Shown piece after piece: positions 22,801 to 35,100 of a DNA stretch of 64,000 nucleotides. A program made the translations under genes and the position numbers. A model generated the notes under the pieces. That model ran no database searches. It worked only from the letters and a program-made list of their open reading frames with translations, and was not told the origin of the DNA. Position 1 is the stretch's first letter. Each line of letters begins with the position of its first letter. The stretch comes from Apus apus (taxonomy: Eukaryota > Chordata > Aves > Apodiformes > Apodidae): NCBI RefSeq assembly GCF_020740795.1, contig NC_067282.1, positions 130,009,132 through 130,073,131 on the forward strand, read 5' to 3'.

Positions 22801-24594
22801 GTGTGACAAAAATGTTTATTTACATACATTTCTACATCTTCTTGTCACTTATAAAACTATAATAGAAGTATATCAGCTTTTTGTTTGATTGGTTTTACTT
22901 TAGAGAAAAAAGGTATATATGCTAATGCTGTGAAAGACATGTAAACATATGAAGAGCACACCCTAACAAGTACAGTGATTGATCAACTCGTTGGTATGAT
23001 TAAAAAACCTTCTCTTTAAAATACAAATTCTTTCAAAGCTGTTTTTAAAAACCTAATCAGTGTTTGAACAAAGCACAGCACATTGAAGCCTGATCTGTGA
23101 CTACTCGTTATCCACTGTAGACTTAAATGTTGATCAGGGGGTTGCTCTCATATTTACTAAATGCTCTACTTTGTGACAAGATGAGCACCTTCTGTAGTTA
23201 CAAATGCTTGACATCACCAGAGGACTTCTTCCTGTTTAGCTATTGCAAATTAACTACTCAAGTAAAATAACTAATAATAAGTTAATAAGGAATAATCATC
23301 TCTTGTGTCATGCATACACACACACGGAAAAGTTACAGCTTTATCTAGTCAAACTAACTTCCCCATGGAAGCCAAAACTCTCAACAGTGCTCATGAAACT
23401 CTTATACTGCTGCGTGGATGTGCTATTTGTAAATTTTATTGTATGAAAATGTTCATGCTGCAGCTGGAAATTGTATTTTCTAACTAGCTAGTGGAAGGGA
23501 TTAAAAAAAAAGTCAGATGCTCCCATACGTCATGCATGGGATTGATAGTTCCAAGTAAGACAGAGTGGAAAACTAGGAACGGCTTAAAAAGGCATTTGAG
23601 TAACACAGATTTCATGCAGAATTTAAACTAAATATAAAAAACTGAGAATGAAAGAGTAAGACAAACAAATCACTGATTAAGAAGATGACAAAGAGCGGGT
23701 TAAAGTTCAATGTCGTGTGCAAGTGAATAACATTTAATCTCGTTCCGAAACAACAAACAAACAGAGCAGCACAATATGCCACATTCAGGAATGTGAGAGC
23801 CATCTTGTATCTGGCACTGGAACAACAGAGAATTATTGCTGCTGATATGGTAATTGCAGAGGTACAGAAAAAAAGTGGGTGGATCATGTGAAATTCATTA
23901 AATACTTGAGGTGAACTTACAGCAGGATTAGTCTTTTCCCTTTTTTTGTGTACATTGATCTCTATGCACAACTGGTTTAGTAAAAAAGCGTATTGTTCAT
24001 TCTCAAGAAGTTTAAAAATCCACTTCAGCTCAGTGTCATTTTTTGTCCTCAAGATATTTTGCAACGTGCTTCTCCCCTTTGGCCTACGCAAACAAATATG
24101 CCTGCATATGCATACCTAGTTGAGCCAGCCCAGAACTGCTGCCTGTAGCTGGTCACTCTGGTGAGAGTATTTCTGGTTGCTTTCCACAACCCTTAAAATA
24201 ATTTTAAATAGTTTTCTCCACACTCAGGTTCTATGGAATAGGCTGTGCTCACACTCACAGCATTTACTAATCTAAGTCTGATACTGTTGTCTTGTTCAAG
24301 GGCACAAACAAGGCTCCTTGTAGCTTGAGCACAAAGTGAAGGACTCGTATGCAAGCTGGAGCTGCACTGTAACAGGGCCAGAGGACTTCCATGACGACCT
24401 GGACTACCTTATGAAATGGCACTGTGTTTCATGTGAAGGGTCAGGCCATCAAATGTCCTGGTCTGAACCACTCACTCCATCTTAAGTCACCACCATATCA
24501 GCTAACTTCTGTTTTGTAACTCTGAGCATGTTGGATTTCCTACTCCTGTTGGAACTGCTGATGACGTGTATTTGCATTTAACTGGATTCGTATT

Positions 24595-24629
24595 AATGGC
24601 ACTGCTCATGTGAAATGGCACTGCTCATG
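24595..24629. repeat. 16-bp direct repeat pair
   Basis: AATGGCACTGCTCATG occurs twice, at 24595-24610 and 24614-24629, separated by TGA. A related partial copy (TGAAATGGCACTG) lies near 24411-24424. It is a local duplication with no evident function. Confidence 0.9.
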
Positions 24630-27600
24630 GAAAGTTATTTACAGCACCAAAGGCTGCACTACAAAAAGTGTTCTATTAACTGGATGTAAATCAAGAACAC
24701 ACTTCTGGATAACACAAAGTCGTTTGCAGGGCTATTTCAAGGCAACAGGGAAATTAAGCAGCAGGTTATAGGGCCCTAGCAGGCTACCTGCCCATCCATA
24801 CAGGGGAAAGAAAAATGTGCTGCTGCAGAAAGAACCAGAACAAAGCACACAGACCCACAACCTGTCATTAGCTCCCTTCACCCTGGCTCTCAAAATCTTC
24901 CTGACCTGTCCCAGAGCTCTCACTACACTGGTATTTCCTGAACAAAACACCCTAGTTTTCTCTTTCCTTGCCTACGTTGCACCTCCTGCCCTTCCCCTCA
25001 GCCAGCAATCTCCTCCAGTTCTCTGAATCAGCCTTTGCTTGTATTGGCTGAGCTGGCCGACCTTTGCCAACAAACGTGTCCGTGATGCCACCTGGCAGTG
25101 GTGACAGACGGACACGATCGTGCTGAGCAAGCATGGGCCAGATGGAAGGGGCAGAGCAATACCAAGTCACATTTTTTTAACATGGTTGGAGCTACCATGG
25201 CTTGATTCCCCTGAATAGGTTGGTTTGGGGGCATATTATTTTTAAGCATGTATTTACAAAAATAGGCTGGTCAAATTCTGCATTTCAGTTCAGTGAGGCT
25301 GCAAAATGTTGCCTATTGAGGGGCCCAGGTTTGACCCAGTACAAAAGTGCAGACACCCGTGAGCTTCTCTTTATAGTTTCACATGACCTGATGCCCTGTC
25401 ACCTTACTTCAGAAGCACTACTGACACCTAAACAATGAATGTAAATACTCCCTCCTACGCTCCTCTCTTGGTAACTTACAGCAGAATTGGAAAGGCTTCT
25501 CAGGCATTTGTAGTAATTTAAGCAACAACTAAAATGAGGGAGACAGAAGCTCCATTAAGCTCCTCAGTCAGGCATATACCCTGATCACATCCAGTGACTA
25601 GGTGAGACCAAGGTAAGAGCCTTCTTGCTCTCCTCTCCAGTTTCCATGCAAAGAGAACCTGAATGCATGCTCCTGAGGGAAGCTGTGTCACATCCAGGTG
25701 CCTTGCTTCATGATGGGAGACCAGGATTTGCCCAAGTGTGATACCAGCTTAGTGTAGACATGGGCACGCCCCCAGAGATATGGCTCAGTACAGCTATTTT
25801 GGAGGATCTAGTGCACTTTTAGCCTTTTGCTTTTCTGACTCTGCTCACTTCAGTCTTGACTGCACTGGAAGAAATGGCATTTAATTTGTAAGTCAAACCA
25901 CTAGTTCTCAAACTATCATATGAAAAATGTAACAATCGAGAAAACGGACTAAAATTGTACATAAATATCTACAAATTTTCTCAGTCACATATAAATATAT
26001 ACTATATATAGTAATTGTAATCTCTGGACTACCTCTGACTTGAAACCATAATTGATCTGTGGTGATGGTTTGAAGATTTGGAGGATTAACTGTAATTATA
26101 AGATTAAAATTAGAAAATACTGCTTAGTTTGCAAAAAGCATCAAAGTACAAGATGTGGGGATTTTTCCAGATCATATTTTAAATCAAAAAACACACTGTG
26201 GACTTTTATGTTTTCCTTTGACTGTCACAATACTGTTAAACATATTTCAGACAAGACTGATCCAGAGGAAGAAGGAAATGGGCTCAATGAAACAGTCCTA
26301 TATACTGAAATCAAGCTGCCTGTTTTTTAAGCAACTGGTCTTTTTTTAACCTCTACCTCAGGATTTCCCTTAAGAATTCGAGACTGGGGACTATATTGCC
26401 TCCCTAGAACTGGGGATTGACACTGGACTTTCAGAAGACTATATAAAATACCTTATTCCATTTCTGCCTCCACTGTATTGGGTTACAAGCCATTCCTGGT
26501 TGCACATGCGTGCAACAGAATCTCTCTGTGGCACTGTGCCCCTTTTCCTGCTTGTTCTCTGACAGTTCTGCTGTCAGACCCAGGAGTGGCATACATTAAA
26601 ACTTGAGTAATACCTGAATGGCTCCCCCTCTATAGCACTCCACAAAGGACCATTCATGGTTCCTGTCTAACAGAGCGTAATCTCTAGAAAAGAGCTATAT
26701 GATGCTATGAGGTAATTCAAGGAGAGTATACCTATAACAAGAGGAGATTTCATCCTCCCCAGGATCCCTTGAGATCCACAGCTATCTGTTTCCAAATATG
26801 ACATTGAGGAGTTTTCTCCATGCATTTTAAGGCCCTGGCTAAGCTGCAGGAGAAAGCCTGACATAAGTATGTAGTGTTGATGCCCATGTTAGGTGTTAGT
26901 CTGCTTGGTTTCAAAGGCATCTCCGGAGGCTGATTTAAAGCATTTACATCAGTCTGCTGCTCGAAATCACTGAAACTTGGAGGTAAGGAGCTAATTATAG
27001 ATGCCATGAATAGACCTGTCAGTGGTCAGTTCACAGGACCAAGTGATGTCATGCTACAGAATAGCTTTGCCAGCAGTTTGACCAGTATTTCACACAAAAA
27101 ATAAATGCAGGTGGGGGATTTAAGTGTGTGTTTGTTATATATTTTGTTGTTGTTGTTTTTTACCATCTCCCGTTCTTCACGCAAATGAGTTATTTATTAA
27201 CCAGCTGTTACAATGTGAGGTGTAAACATTAACCAAGGAAGTGATGAATCTATACACAGATCAACAGCTGTTTGCTACATGTTCACTTCGATTGAATATA
27301 TATAGTCCTTCACTGTCTAGTGACTTGTCTTATTGAAAGAAGTGTCAATCCCAGAGCACTGTAAACCCGCTTCAGTGAAATAATTCCCTTCCTTCCACCT
27401 CCATCTTTCTTAACATCCTTTAAATGCCTAGCTATGCCAGGGAAAAAAGGTCCTATTGCTGAGTCTGTGTTGAGATTGCTATGGAAAATTTTCCCCCGAC
27501 AGTGTCAGAAATGTTATTCAGAGTCCCTCAGATAGCTACAGCATTCTTACATGGAATACAACTCACCCTTTTCCCCCTTTAATGTGTTCAGTAGACAGGT

Positions 27601-29900
27601 GGCAACCCAACTGGTGGCAAATTCCTAAGTATTTATATCCTTTAACTCTCAAATGATATGAACATGGAATAGGAAATGTCATGCACTGAGTATATGAGTA
27701 ATGTTCCCATTAATCAATCATCTAAAATAAACTGGATTATTATGTCTGTTAGTACTATACTGTAGCTATTTGCAGATAGATGCTCTGAAAGAGCGAGCCT
27801 GATTCTTACTGTCTCTGCTCCATGTAGAGGTTTAGGGGCAGAATCTCTTACAAATTCACTTCTCTTCTACACGTGCTTTGGTCAGGCAGAAGAGAGATTC
27901 ACAAAAGTAGAATACCACCAAGCTGCAGTTGTCTGCTTTCTGCTGTCAGCATTTGACTCCCACTTGGACATAATTTTCAACTGAGTAGAAGCTACTAGGC
28001 AGCACAGATATGCTCCTGAGGAATGAGATCTTTAGCAGCTCTAAACTAGCACTCCCTCCCAGTGTGTTTTGGAGACAACTGGGATTTTGAAAACAAAGTC
28101 CAAACAAAACAGATGATTTTTCATTCCTAGCTTCAAGAAAGAATGGTCGATTCACCACTTAAATTGGTGACTGGTGTCCTACACATCAAAGAAAGAAATG
28201 AATTTGTGAGTTACAAAGTCTCATCTGTCTCGATTCCTGAATTTCTTGCATCAGTTTTGGCAGCAGACTACTACTTTTAATGCATGTGTCACAGAGCATG
28301 GAGGAATCCTAGAAAAGTGCCACTGTGCATGTACCTGGAGCGACTCACAAGATGTCTGGCATAGACAAAAATCTCTGCAAAGAAGATGTAGTTCCAGACA
28401 GGTTGCATTCGCTGCCCGTGTCGTGTAGATTCCCACTGTGTAGAAATGATCTGCTCAGGCAAACACCCAGAGGCAAATTTATCTGCCAATAAATACATTT
28501 ATCATTTATTTGGTGGTCACTGTTGGGCAACACATGGGTGTGTTCCGTGCATTTCAGGCCCAAATCCCCCCGTGCCAGACGATTTGTGGTGTGGTTGCAT
28601 CTGCACTTGCACTTCCCTCTGAACACAACGTGGGGACTATGGCTATGTTCCCACCATAACACACTGAAATGCCATTGGAAAAACATACCTATTTAAAAGT
28701 CTGTTTGAAAGACTAGAGTCTCAATCCACTGGGCCATACCTGCTTAAAACACTGAGAACATGATAGATTCCTTACAGATCAGGATGGGGTTGTACTAGTT
28801 TGTCCTCAAATGCAGAAAAGACAGATGTCCCTGAATCCATAGTGCTGACAGTCTGTAGAAAATTGAGATAATATAAAAAAAATGATAAAGCTCCTTGGCA
28901 TTATAATAATTCATAAAATATTTATATGTTGTTGTTGTTTTGTCTTTGTATGTTTTTGGCTTATAAAGTTCACAAGCTGGCTACATGAGTGAGAAGAAAG
29001 AAGGGAATGGTGCAATACAGCTCTTTTGCACCACTCCAGAAGTGTTGAGGAACACTTCACTGGAAGTAAATATTCCCTATGCTACACTGACAACTGGACA
29101 ACTATGTTGTTATGGACAACTATGGAGATGGAGATGTGTGATTGAGAATAAATCTGTAGGATTTTTTAAAGATATATTTGCATAAGCATTTGTTGCTAGG
29201 GATTTTTTGGTTGTTGTTGAAGGATTTCATGCCTCCATTCCTTCAATTACATATACGCAGTCTTGGCTTATTTTATTTCAGGGACTTTTTTCACACCCCT
29301 ACTAATATTAAAGGGCCTCTAAACTGATGTAAATGTAATTTGCTACCATAAAAAAGTCGAGTTGCTAAGCACAGCAACAACTTTTATTGGTCCAATAAAA
29401 TCCAGAAGCCATGCTGCATCACATGCAAGCCAGAGAGACAAAGTAGAGACAGAATCTGAGCATGTTTTTAACATCCACTGAGATTAATCTGAACCAGCTA
29501 AAATGCATTATGTAGTATTATATGGTTATTGTAGAGTCTTTCTTCAACATAAATTTAGGCTTGTTTGTAAACTTTAACTGTGTGTATGTTACTTTAATGA
29601 TTTTTACAGTATAAATTAATAATTAATAAGCTAACTGTATAATGCTTGGTTTAGCAATAATGAGATCAACCCTCCAATATCTGTATTTTTACAGTACTGA
29701 CTTATACCACCCAAACAAACTTCCTCCTGAAATAGCTTTGCTCATACAAATTTATACACTGAAATTTCATAATAGTGAAAGGACTACTCTCATGTTTTAC
29801 AGGTAAATTTTCATCCAGGGATATTGATGAATTGAGATTTCTCAGTGTAAAATCAGAATACAAGATAGAGGAATCACGACTGCCCCCTCTATCCTGTACA

Positions 29901-30125
29901 ATAATTTAGGTTGGAAGAGGCCTATGGAGGCCAGCTGGTCTAACTCTCTGTACACAGCAGAGACAACTTCAACATTAAATCCAGCTTCAGAGTTAGATCA
30001 GATGCTTGGGGCCTACTCCATTCCAGCACTGACCATCTCCAAGGATGGAGAAGCCACAGCCCCTCTAGGCATCTGTTCCAGTGTCTGACTACCCTCATTG
30101 AAAAGAGGGTTTCTAGTATCATTGG
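29901..30125 (-). mobile_element. CR1 LINE 3' fragment
   Basis: The minus strand carries degraded CR1 3' wording: a METLFSMRVVRHWNRCLEGL-like frame (CR1 consensus region before 'WNRLP'), a GGAGATGGTCAGTGCTGGAATGG block, and the tail TTCCAACCTAAATTAT. It is old, with substitutions and small deletions. Confidence 0.75.
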
Positions 30126-33100
30126 ACAGCAAACAACCCAAAGACAGACAAAAAGAGGAACTCACTCTACTTCTGTTGGATTAGCAAACTGAATCAACTT
30201 GGGTTGCATTATAACGGTGCCAGATCCGCAAGGGAAGTGGCAGGAGCTCACAGTCAGAAGCAGAGGGTAGGAAACAGAACAGCAGCATCTCCTCTTGTCA
30301 TCAGCAACCTGTTAGATGTGCTCAACCAAGCCACCTGCCTGCATCCTCTCAAGCTCTGTACACTCTCCATGTGTGCAGGGGCCGCCACTGCCACATGTTG
30401 GTTCACTGTTTCCCTACAGACTGCTGTGCATCCTTATTCCCATGTTGCCATCTCCTCTGCAGTGGTTCAAGTCTTTGCTCATTCATATGCTGTAAACCAA
30501 ACGGGGGAACCAAGTGACATCCAGATTCCTGTGCTGGTGCAACTGCATCTTGATCTCCTGCTGGTACTGTATGGTAAGAAGGCATTTACAATGAGTCATT
30601 CGGTATAATGACCATTCTTCTTAAACCGTAGCTGACATCATTTAATTGTAAGTCCTTGTACAAAATAACAGATGAATAAACATACAATTTCTGCAACACA
30701 GTAATTAGACAAGCCCTTCTAACAGAGACTTCTTTTTCTTTTCCTATTCTGGAACTCAGATTGCAGCTACCATTTTCTCATAAATGTCTCCACTGACTGG
30801 CTCACATAAAATCTGTCCTCATATGTTCCTGTCTAGGAAGTTCTTCCAAGCTTGCACAGCTGCCAAAAAATAATGTCTTGGAAAGTCATGTCCTCTGCTT
30901 GAAATTCCCCCTCTTAAGAAGTCTTCTGCCCCATCTGATTTCATAATATCCCACTTAGATTTTGAACGGTCATGAAGACGCACATTCTTCAGCATACGTT
31001 TATCTGGAACTCATCATCATTTGATCAGTGGCTTGAAACAATTTTTTAATTACTGGAGAGTCAACAAGCCAAATTTATATCTGAGGTAAGTGGGTGCATC
31101 TTCAAATAAGTCATGAGAAGTCTGAGGAAGACCTTCACACAGAAAATAAAGCATTGGATTTGCCGTCCAGTGCTTGACTCTCACTGATCTTCTGCCTTTC
31201 TTTTTGCAGGCTGAACGTAAACCAAGGGTTTAAACATTTTTAATATGTTAATGATTCTTTCCCCAGCTACAAGGAGAACAAGTGGCAAAGTGTTTTGAAG
31301 CAGAAATGTTAGTGTGAGATTTTCAACCCTCCTGTAGAGCTAAAAGAGTTGTACCCGTTCCTCCTAGATAGGAGTGAGCTTGTTCTTGAACCTCGGAAGC
31401 GTAGTCAAGAAGGCAATATAAAAATAAACAAGTAGTCCTTCACCTCACCTCCACCTTGGAGATTTGAACTCAGATTGCTACTAAAATAGGCATATTCTAA
31501 CCTTGCATTCTAAAAAAAAAATAAAAAAATAAAAACAATTTACACGCTCTGAAATTTTCACATGCTTCTTTTCCATGTAACCTGATATTTTCACCTGTCC
31601 TTCTTGACAAACTGTGCTGTCTGTTGTTGACAATTGGGCTTGCACCAGACTGACAATTTTCTGACCAGTGCATTCAACAAAACAAGACACTCCTAAGAGT
31701 TAACAGGCTTTTTTATGAATGTTTTTACTCTGGGTCCAAAATATTGATGTTCTGGGTGTTATCCACTTACACATTTTATATGAATGAGAGCTTATAAATG
31801 CAGGTCGTTGTGGCGCTCAGGCTTTTCTTTCCCACAGCAACAACAAATAGTAATTGACTCAGTTTCCTTTTCCCTTTCAGAATTCAAGTTGTGGGGTTTT
31901 TTCCATTTCCATTATGGGTTTGTCTCTCTTTTCCTTTTTTGATATGAGGCGTTTTTAATCTATTAAGTACACGTTAATGATTCCATGGAAGAGAAATCCA
32001 TCTCTTTCACAACTCATTTGAATAACAATATAGTTTCACTCGCATAATACTGCAACACCCAGATTGCAGCTCAGGAACAGAAATAAAATAAACAGCAACG
32101 ATGTATCAAATCCATAAGGTTTAGGATACCCATAGGTGTCAGCAGCTGTCAAAAGTAGGCAGAAACAACAAAATGGATTAAGAGAAACGGTGAAGACTGT
32201 CCGAAAATTTTCTCTCCTGTGTACATGTCTTAAAAATATTTTTAAATATATAGAAATGGAAAATAACCAGTCTTTAATACCACAGGTTATTAATTAGTTT
32301 TCTACATTTAGACTTTTACATAAGTTTCCTGACTGTGAGCTTACTTTAGCATTCCTTCAAGACAGTAACTATGTACTTACTGGTTTATATTGACCCACAT
32401 TACGTTTCACGTATCACAACTTTGAAGGATTTTATGGATGCTGTCCTTTTTCATTGTATCTTTGATATTCTTAAGAAAGTATTTAATTATAAGAAAAAAA
32501 AAAAGGTCTAAATTGTATTTAAGATTGGTAAGTGCTACACTCTCGAGTAGTGTTCAAGTAGTTAAAAAAGAAGGATATGAATAGTCAAAGACCTCATACA
32601 TTTTATGTTGCCCTCATAATAAACACAAATACATTTTAGTTCTGATTCATCATTGGCCACAAGCAAAACATGAACATAAAAAGCTGCTCTCCAGATAGTA
32701 TAAACTGGCATAGCAGCTTAAGTGTTAGTTGAGCAATGATGATTTACACCACCTGTGCTTACAGCCCATTACAAGTTGATTTCAATACAAGTACACCAGC
32801 CTACAGATGAGTGACTAGCAGTGAGTAAGAGCTAAAAGAAAGAAGGTGAGAGGGGTGTTTACTGTTAACATTATCTTGGTTTCAGGAATGTGTTTGTGAA
32901 TTTTTTTATGTATCACTTTTTGTTGTTGTTGTTTGTGATTTCAGTATTTTCTTTTTAGATCTATGGGAAAGTGAGAATGTCACTGGTTCAGTTTCTCAGC
33001 TGCTGTAAATTTGTCTGAACTTGCTGTTTCTTGAGAACAGTATTTCATTATTCTGTTTCCTGATGACAACATGTTATTATGCTGCTTTTCTGTAAAATAA

Positions 33101-33331
33101 TATTTATTATGATCTCCAATTTCAAATGACTTCTCAAAAATTAATCTTGCTGTTTCACACAGAAGTGGCTTAGCCATCAAAACATCAGCTTCTTTTTTCT
33201 TCTGTTTAAGATTATTAGGATTGATCAAAAACCCCTAAACTTTATAAAGCCAGGTCATAGAATCAGAAATTATTCTTACTTCTTTGTCTTTTTCCATTGT
33301 CTTTTGTTGCCTATCTCACTTAAAGCCTTTT

Positions 33332-33344
33332 TGTGTGTGTGTGT
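33332..33344. repeat. (GT)n microsatellite, short
   Basis: About six and a half GT units lie in otherwise unique intergenic DNA. Confidence 0.8.
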
Positions 33345-34920
33345 CTCTATTTGTTTGCAAACTAAGCCAAAAACCTTTTGTGCAAGTACTTCATTTTACT
33401 AAATGTGCCGGCTCAGGTAAGGAGAAAAAAAAAAAAGTGATTGTTTCTTTTGAGAGATGAACGAGAAAGCTATGTTATTTATTAGAATTTAAATTTAAGA
33501 GGACTTGGTTTGGTTCTGAGCTGCAACCAGCTTGTTATATTACTCTGAATCAATTACCTTATCTCAGTAACTTATTCTTACATCCATAAAACTTGGTATC
33601 GTGATACTCCACTGTCACAATTGCAGAAGATTTACAAAAATAAAGGGTACTCAGAAACTATAGAGATAGGGATCACGTAAACTGCTACTGAGTGATGGAT
33701 GTAGCATTTATGAAGTAAAGAGACAGAGGGAAGCAGGCAGCTGATACTCTTCCCTTTTTTCTGTACTTTCTGCTGCTCTGATTCCTGTAATTATCCCTTT
33801 ATCTTCCACTGCTCCAAATAACCCATTGTTGTCCTACAGAAAACAAGACTATTGCTCCTTTATGTCTTAGATTTGTCTCAGCTCAAAATATATCTGCATT
33901 GGACCCAGACCTCTCCACATGCATACTAATCCCAGCTTGTTTGACATGCTATGAATCTGGCAGTCCTGGAGAAGCCACGGGGAAGTTGAGGTAAGAAAAC
34001 TACCTGCAGTGACAGACTAGTGGGGCTATTCTTATTTAAGAATTTTCCAGAGAAGTAGAGTTCCCCAAGGTTTGATGCATAGAAGAATGGGGAAATAGTG
34101 GATGTTCTCAACTGTTTTTCCCTGGGTGTTGCTACTTTGCCCCCTATGTCTCAGATGCTTGCATTTCTCATACTACTCAGATTCCTCCGGACTAGACTAA
34201 GGTCTGTGATCTCCCACTGATCTCCATCTGCAAACTTCTCTCTCTCTTCTGCTGTTTCCCCATCCTCAGTCCATCTTCTGTTCCTACTGGTTTCCAAATC
34301 CTCATGCTCCCATTGCTGCTCTCCCACAACCCTGCAATGCTCTGACTGCCATACCCTGATCTCTATGCCAACAAAGCTAGTGATATCTGAAAGTGCTATG
34401 GCTGCTTCAATGTGGGTATCTCAGCAACCTTTCTATTTTTAAATACCCTGAAGAGCTGTAGGTAGCAGTTATGTCTGGTACAGCAGTCTGCTCAGAAAGC
34501 AGATTAGGTTCAGCTACCCAGTGCCCCTGAAGCTGTCCATGAAAAGGTCATTGCTTCACTTCCCATCTGCTGTCTCGGGTTTCCTCTAATCCATTTCAGC
34601 CAAAACAAACCAGTTCAGCTGACATCTACAGTTTAAACTGCTTAAGCTATTTGGGTTGACTTTGGCCAAAACAAGTTTGGGAGAGATTGTGTGAGCAGTT
34701 TGCAGGTAGGTAAGGTAGAAGTGGTAGCCTTTGGCAGAAGACAGCCGTGACAGTGACTAGGTCACCTCTTCAGTGACCCAGCTCCAGATCATGGGGGAAT
34801 TGATCACCCACAAGTGGATTTCAAAGCATGGTCAACTCCGTGCTTTTAAGTTCAATTCTCACTCATTTTGTAAGAGGTTCCTCTAGCAAGCCACTCCTTT
34901 CCACTGTGCAGAAAACATGA

Positions 34921-34928
34921 TGACGTCA
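34921..34928. promoter_or_regulatory. Perfect palindromic CRE (TGACGTCA)
   Basis: TGACGTCA within GATGACGTCACGC is the full cAMP response element bound by CREB/ATF dimers. It lies about 2.4 kb before the right-hand CpG island and 15 kb from CREBL2. Within the next 150 bases are a homeobox-type core (CTGATTAACC, about 34971-34980) and a perfect FOX motif, so I read 34915-35100 as a candidate enhancer. Function is inferred from motifs only. Confidence 0.55.
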
Positions 34929-35062
34929 CGCAGGCTGTCATTCATCTTTCCTCTGTTTAATCACTGCTAACTGATTAACCAAGTGAAGTGCAACAAAAGC
35001 CATTAGCTGGAAAAGCAACAAAAAGCTACGCTGGCTTTTACAAACAATCGAAGAGAAACCTT

Positions 35063-35070
35063 TGTAAACA
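35063..35070 (+). promoter_or_regulatory. FOX-type site (TGTAAACA)
   Basis: TTTGTAAACAAGG is a full-consensus forkhead motif, 135 bases from the palindromic CRE. It is proposed as part of the same candidate enhancer. Confidence 0.4.
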
Positions 35071-35100
35071 AGGTGCATAACCTCCAGCTGTTGAAAGTGC

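Larger units (their letters stand above)
20421..34900. other. Intergenic region between the two CpG islands
   Basis: These 14.5 kb are mostly AT-rich and hold no gene I can support. The longest frame is 159 codons at 24091-23612 (minus). It has hydrophobic stretches but no recognised family and an internal splice-donor-like GTAAGT, and a frame of this length is expected by chance here. The region contains one CR1 fragment (29901-30125), a short direct repeat (24595-24629) and minor simple repeats. A tissue-specific non-coding RNA could be hidden here but would not be visible from sequence alone. Confidence 0.6.

Noticed and set aside
30204-30608. 134-codon plus-strand frame
   Set aside because: It lies next to a CR1 fragment and has no recognisable family or exon signals.
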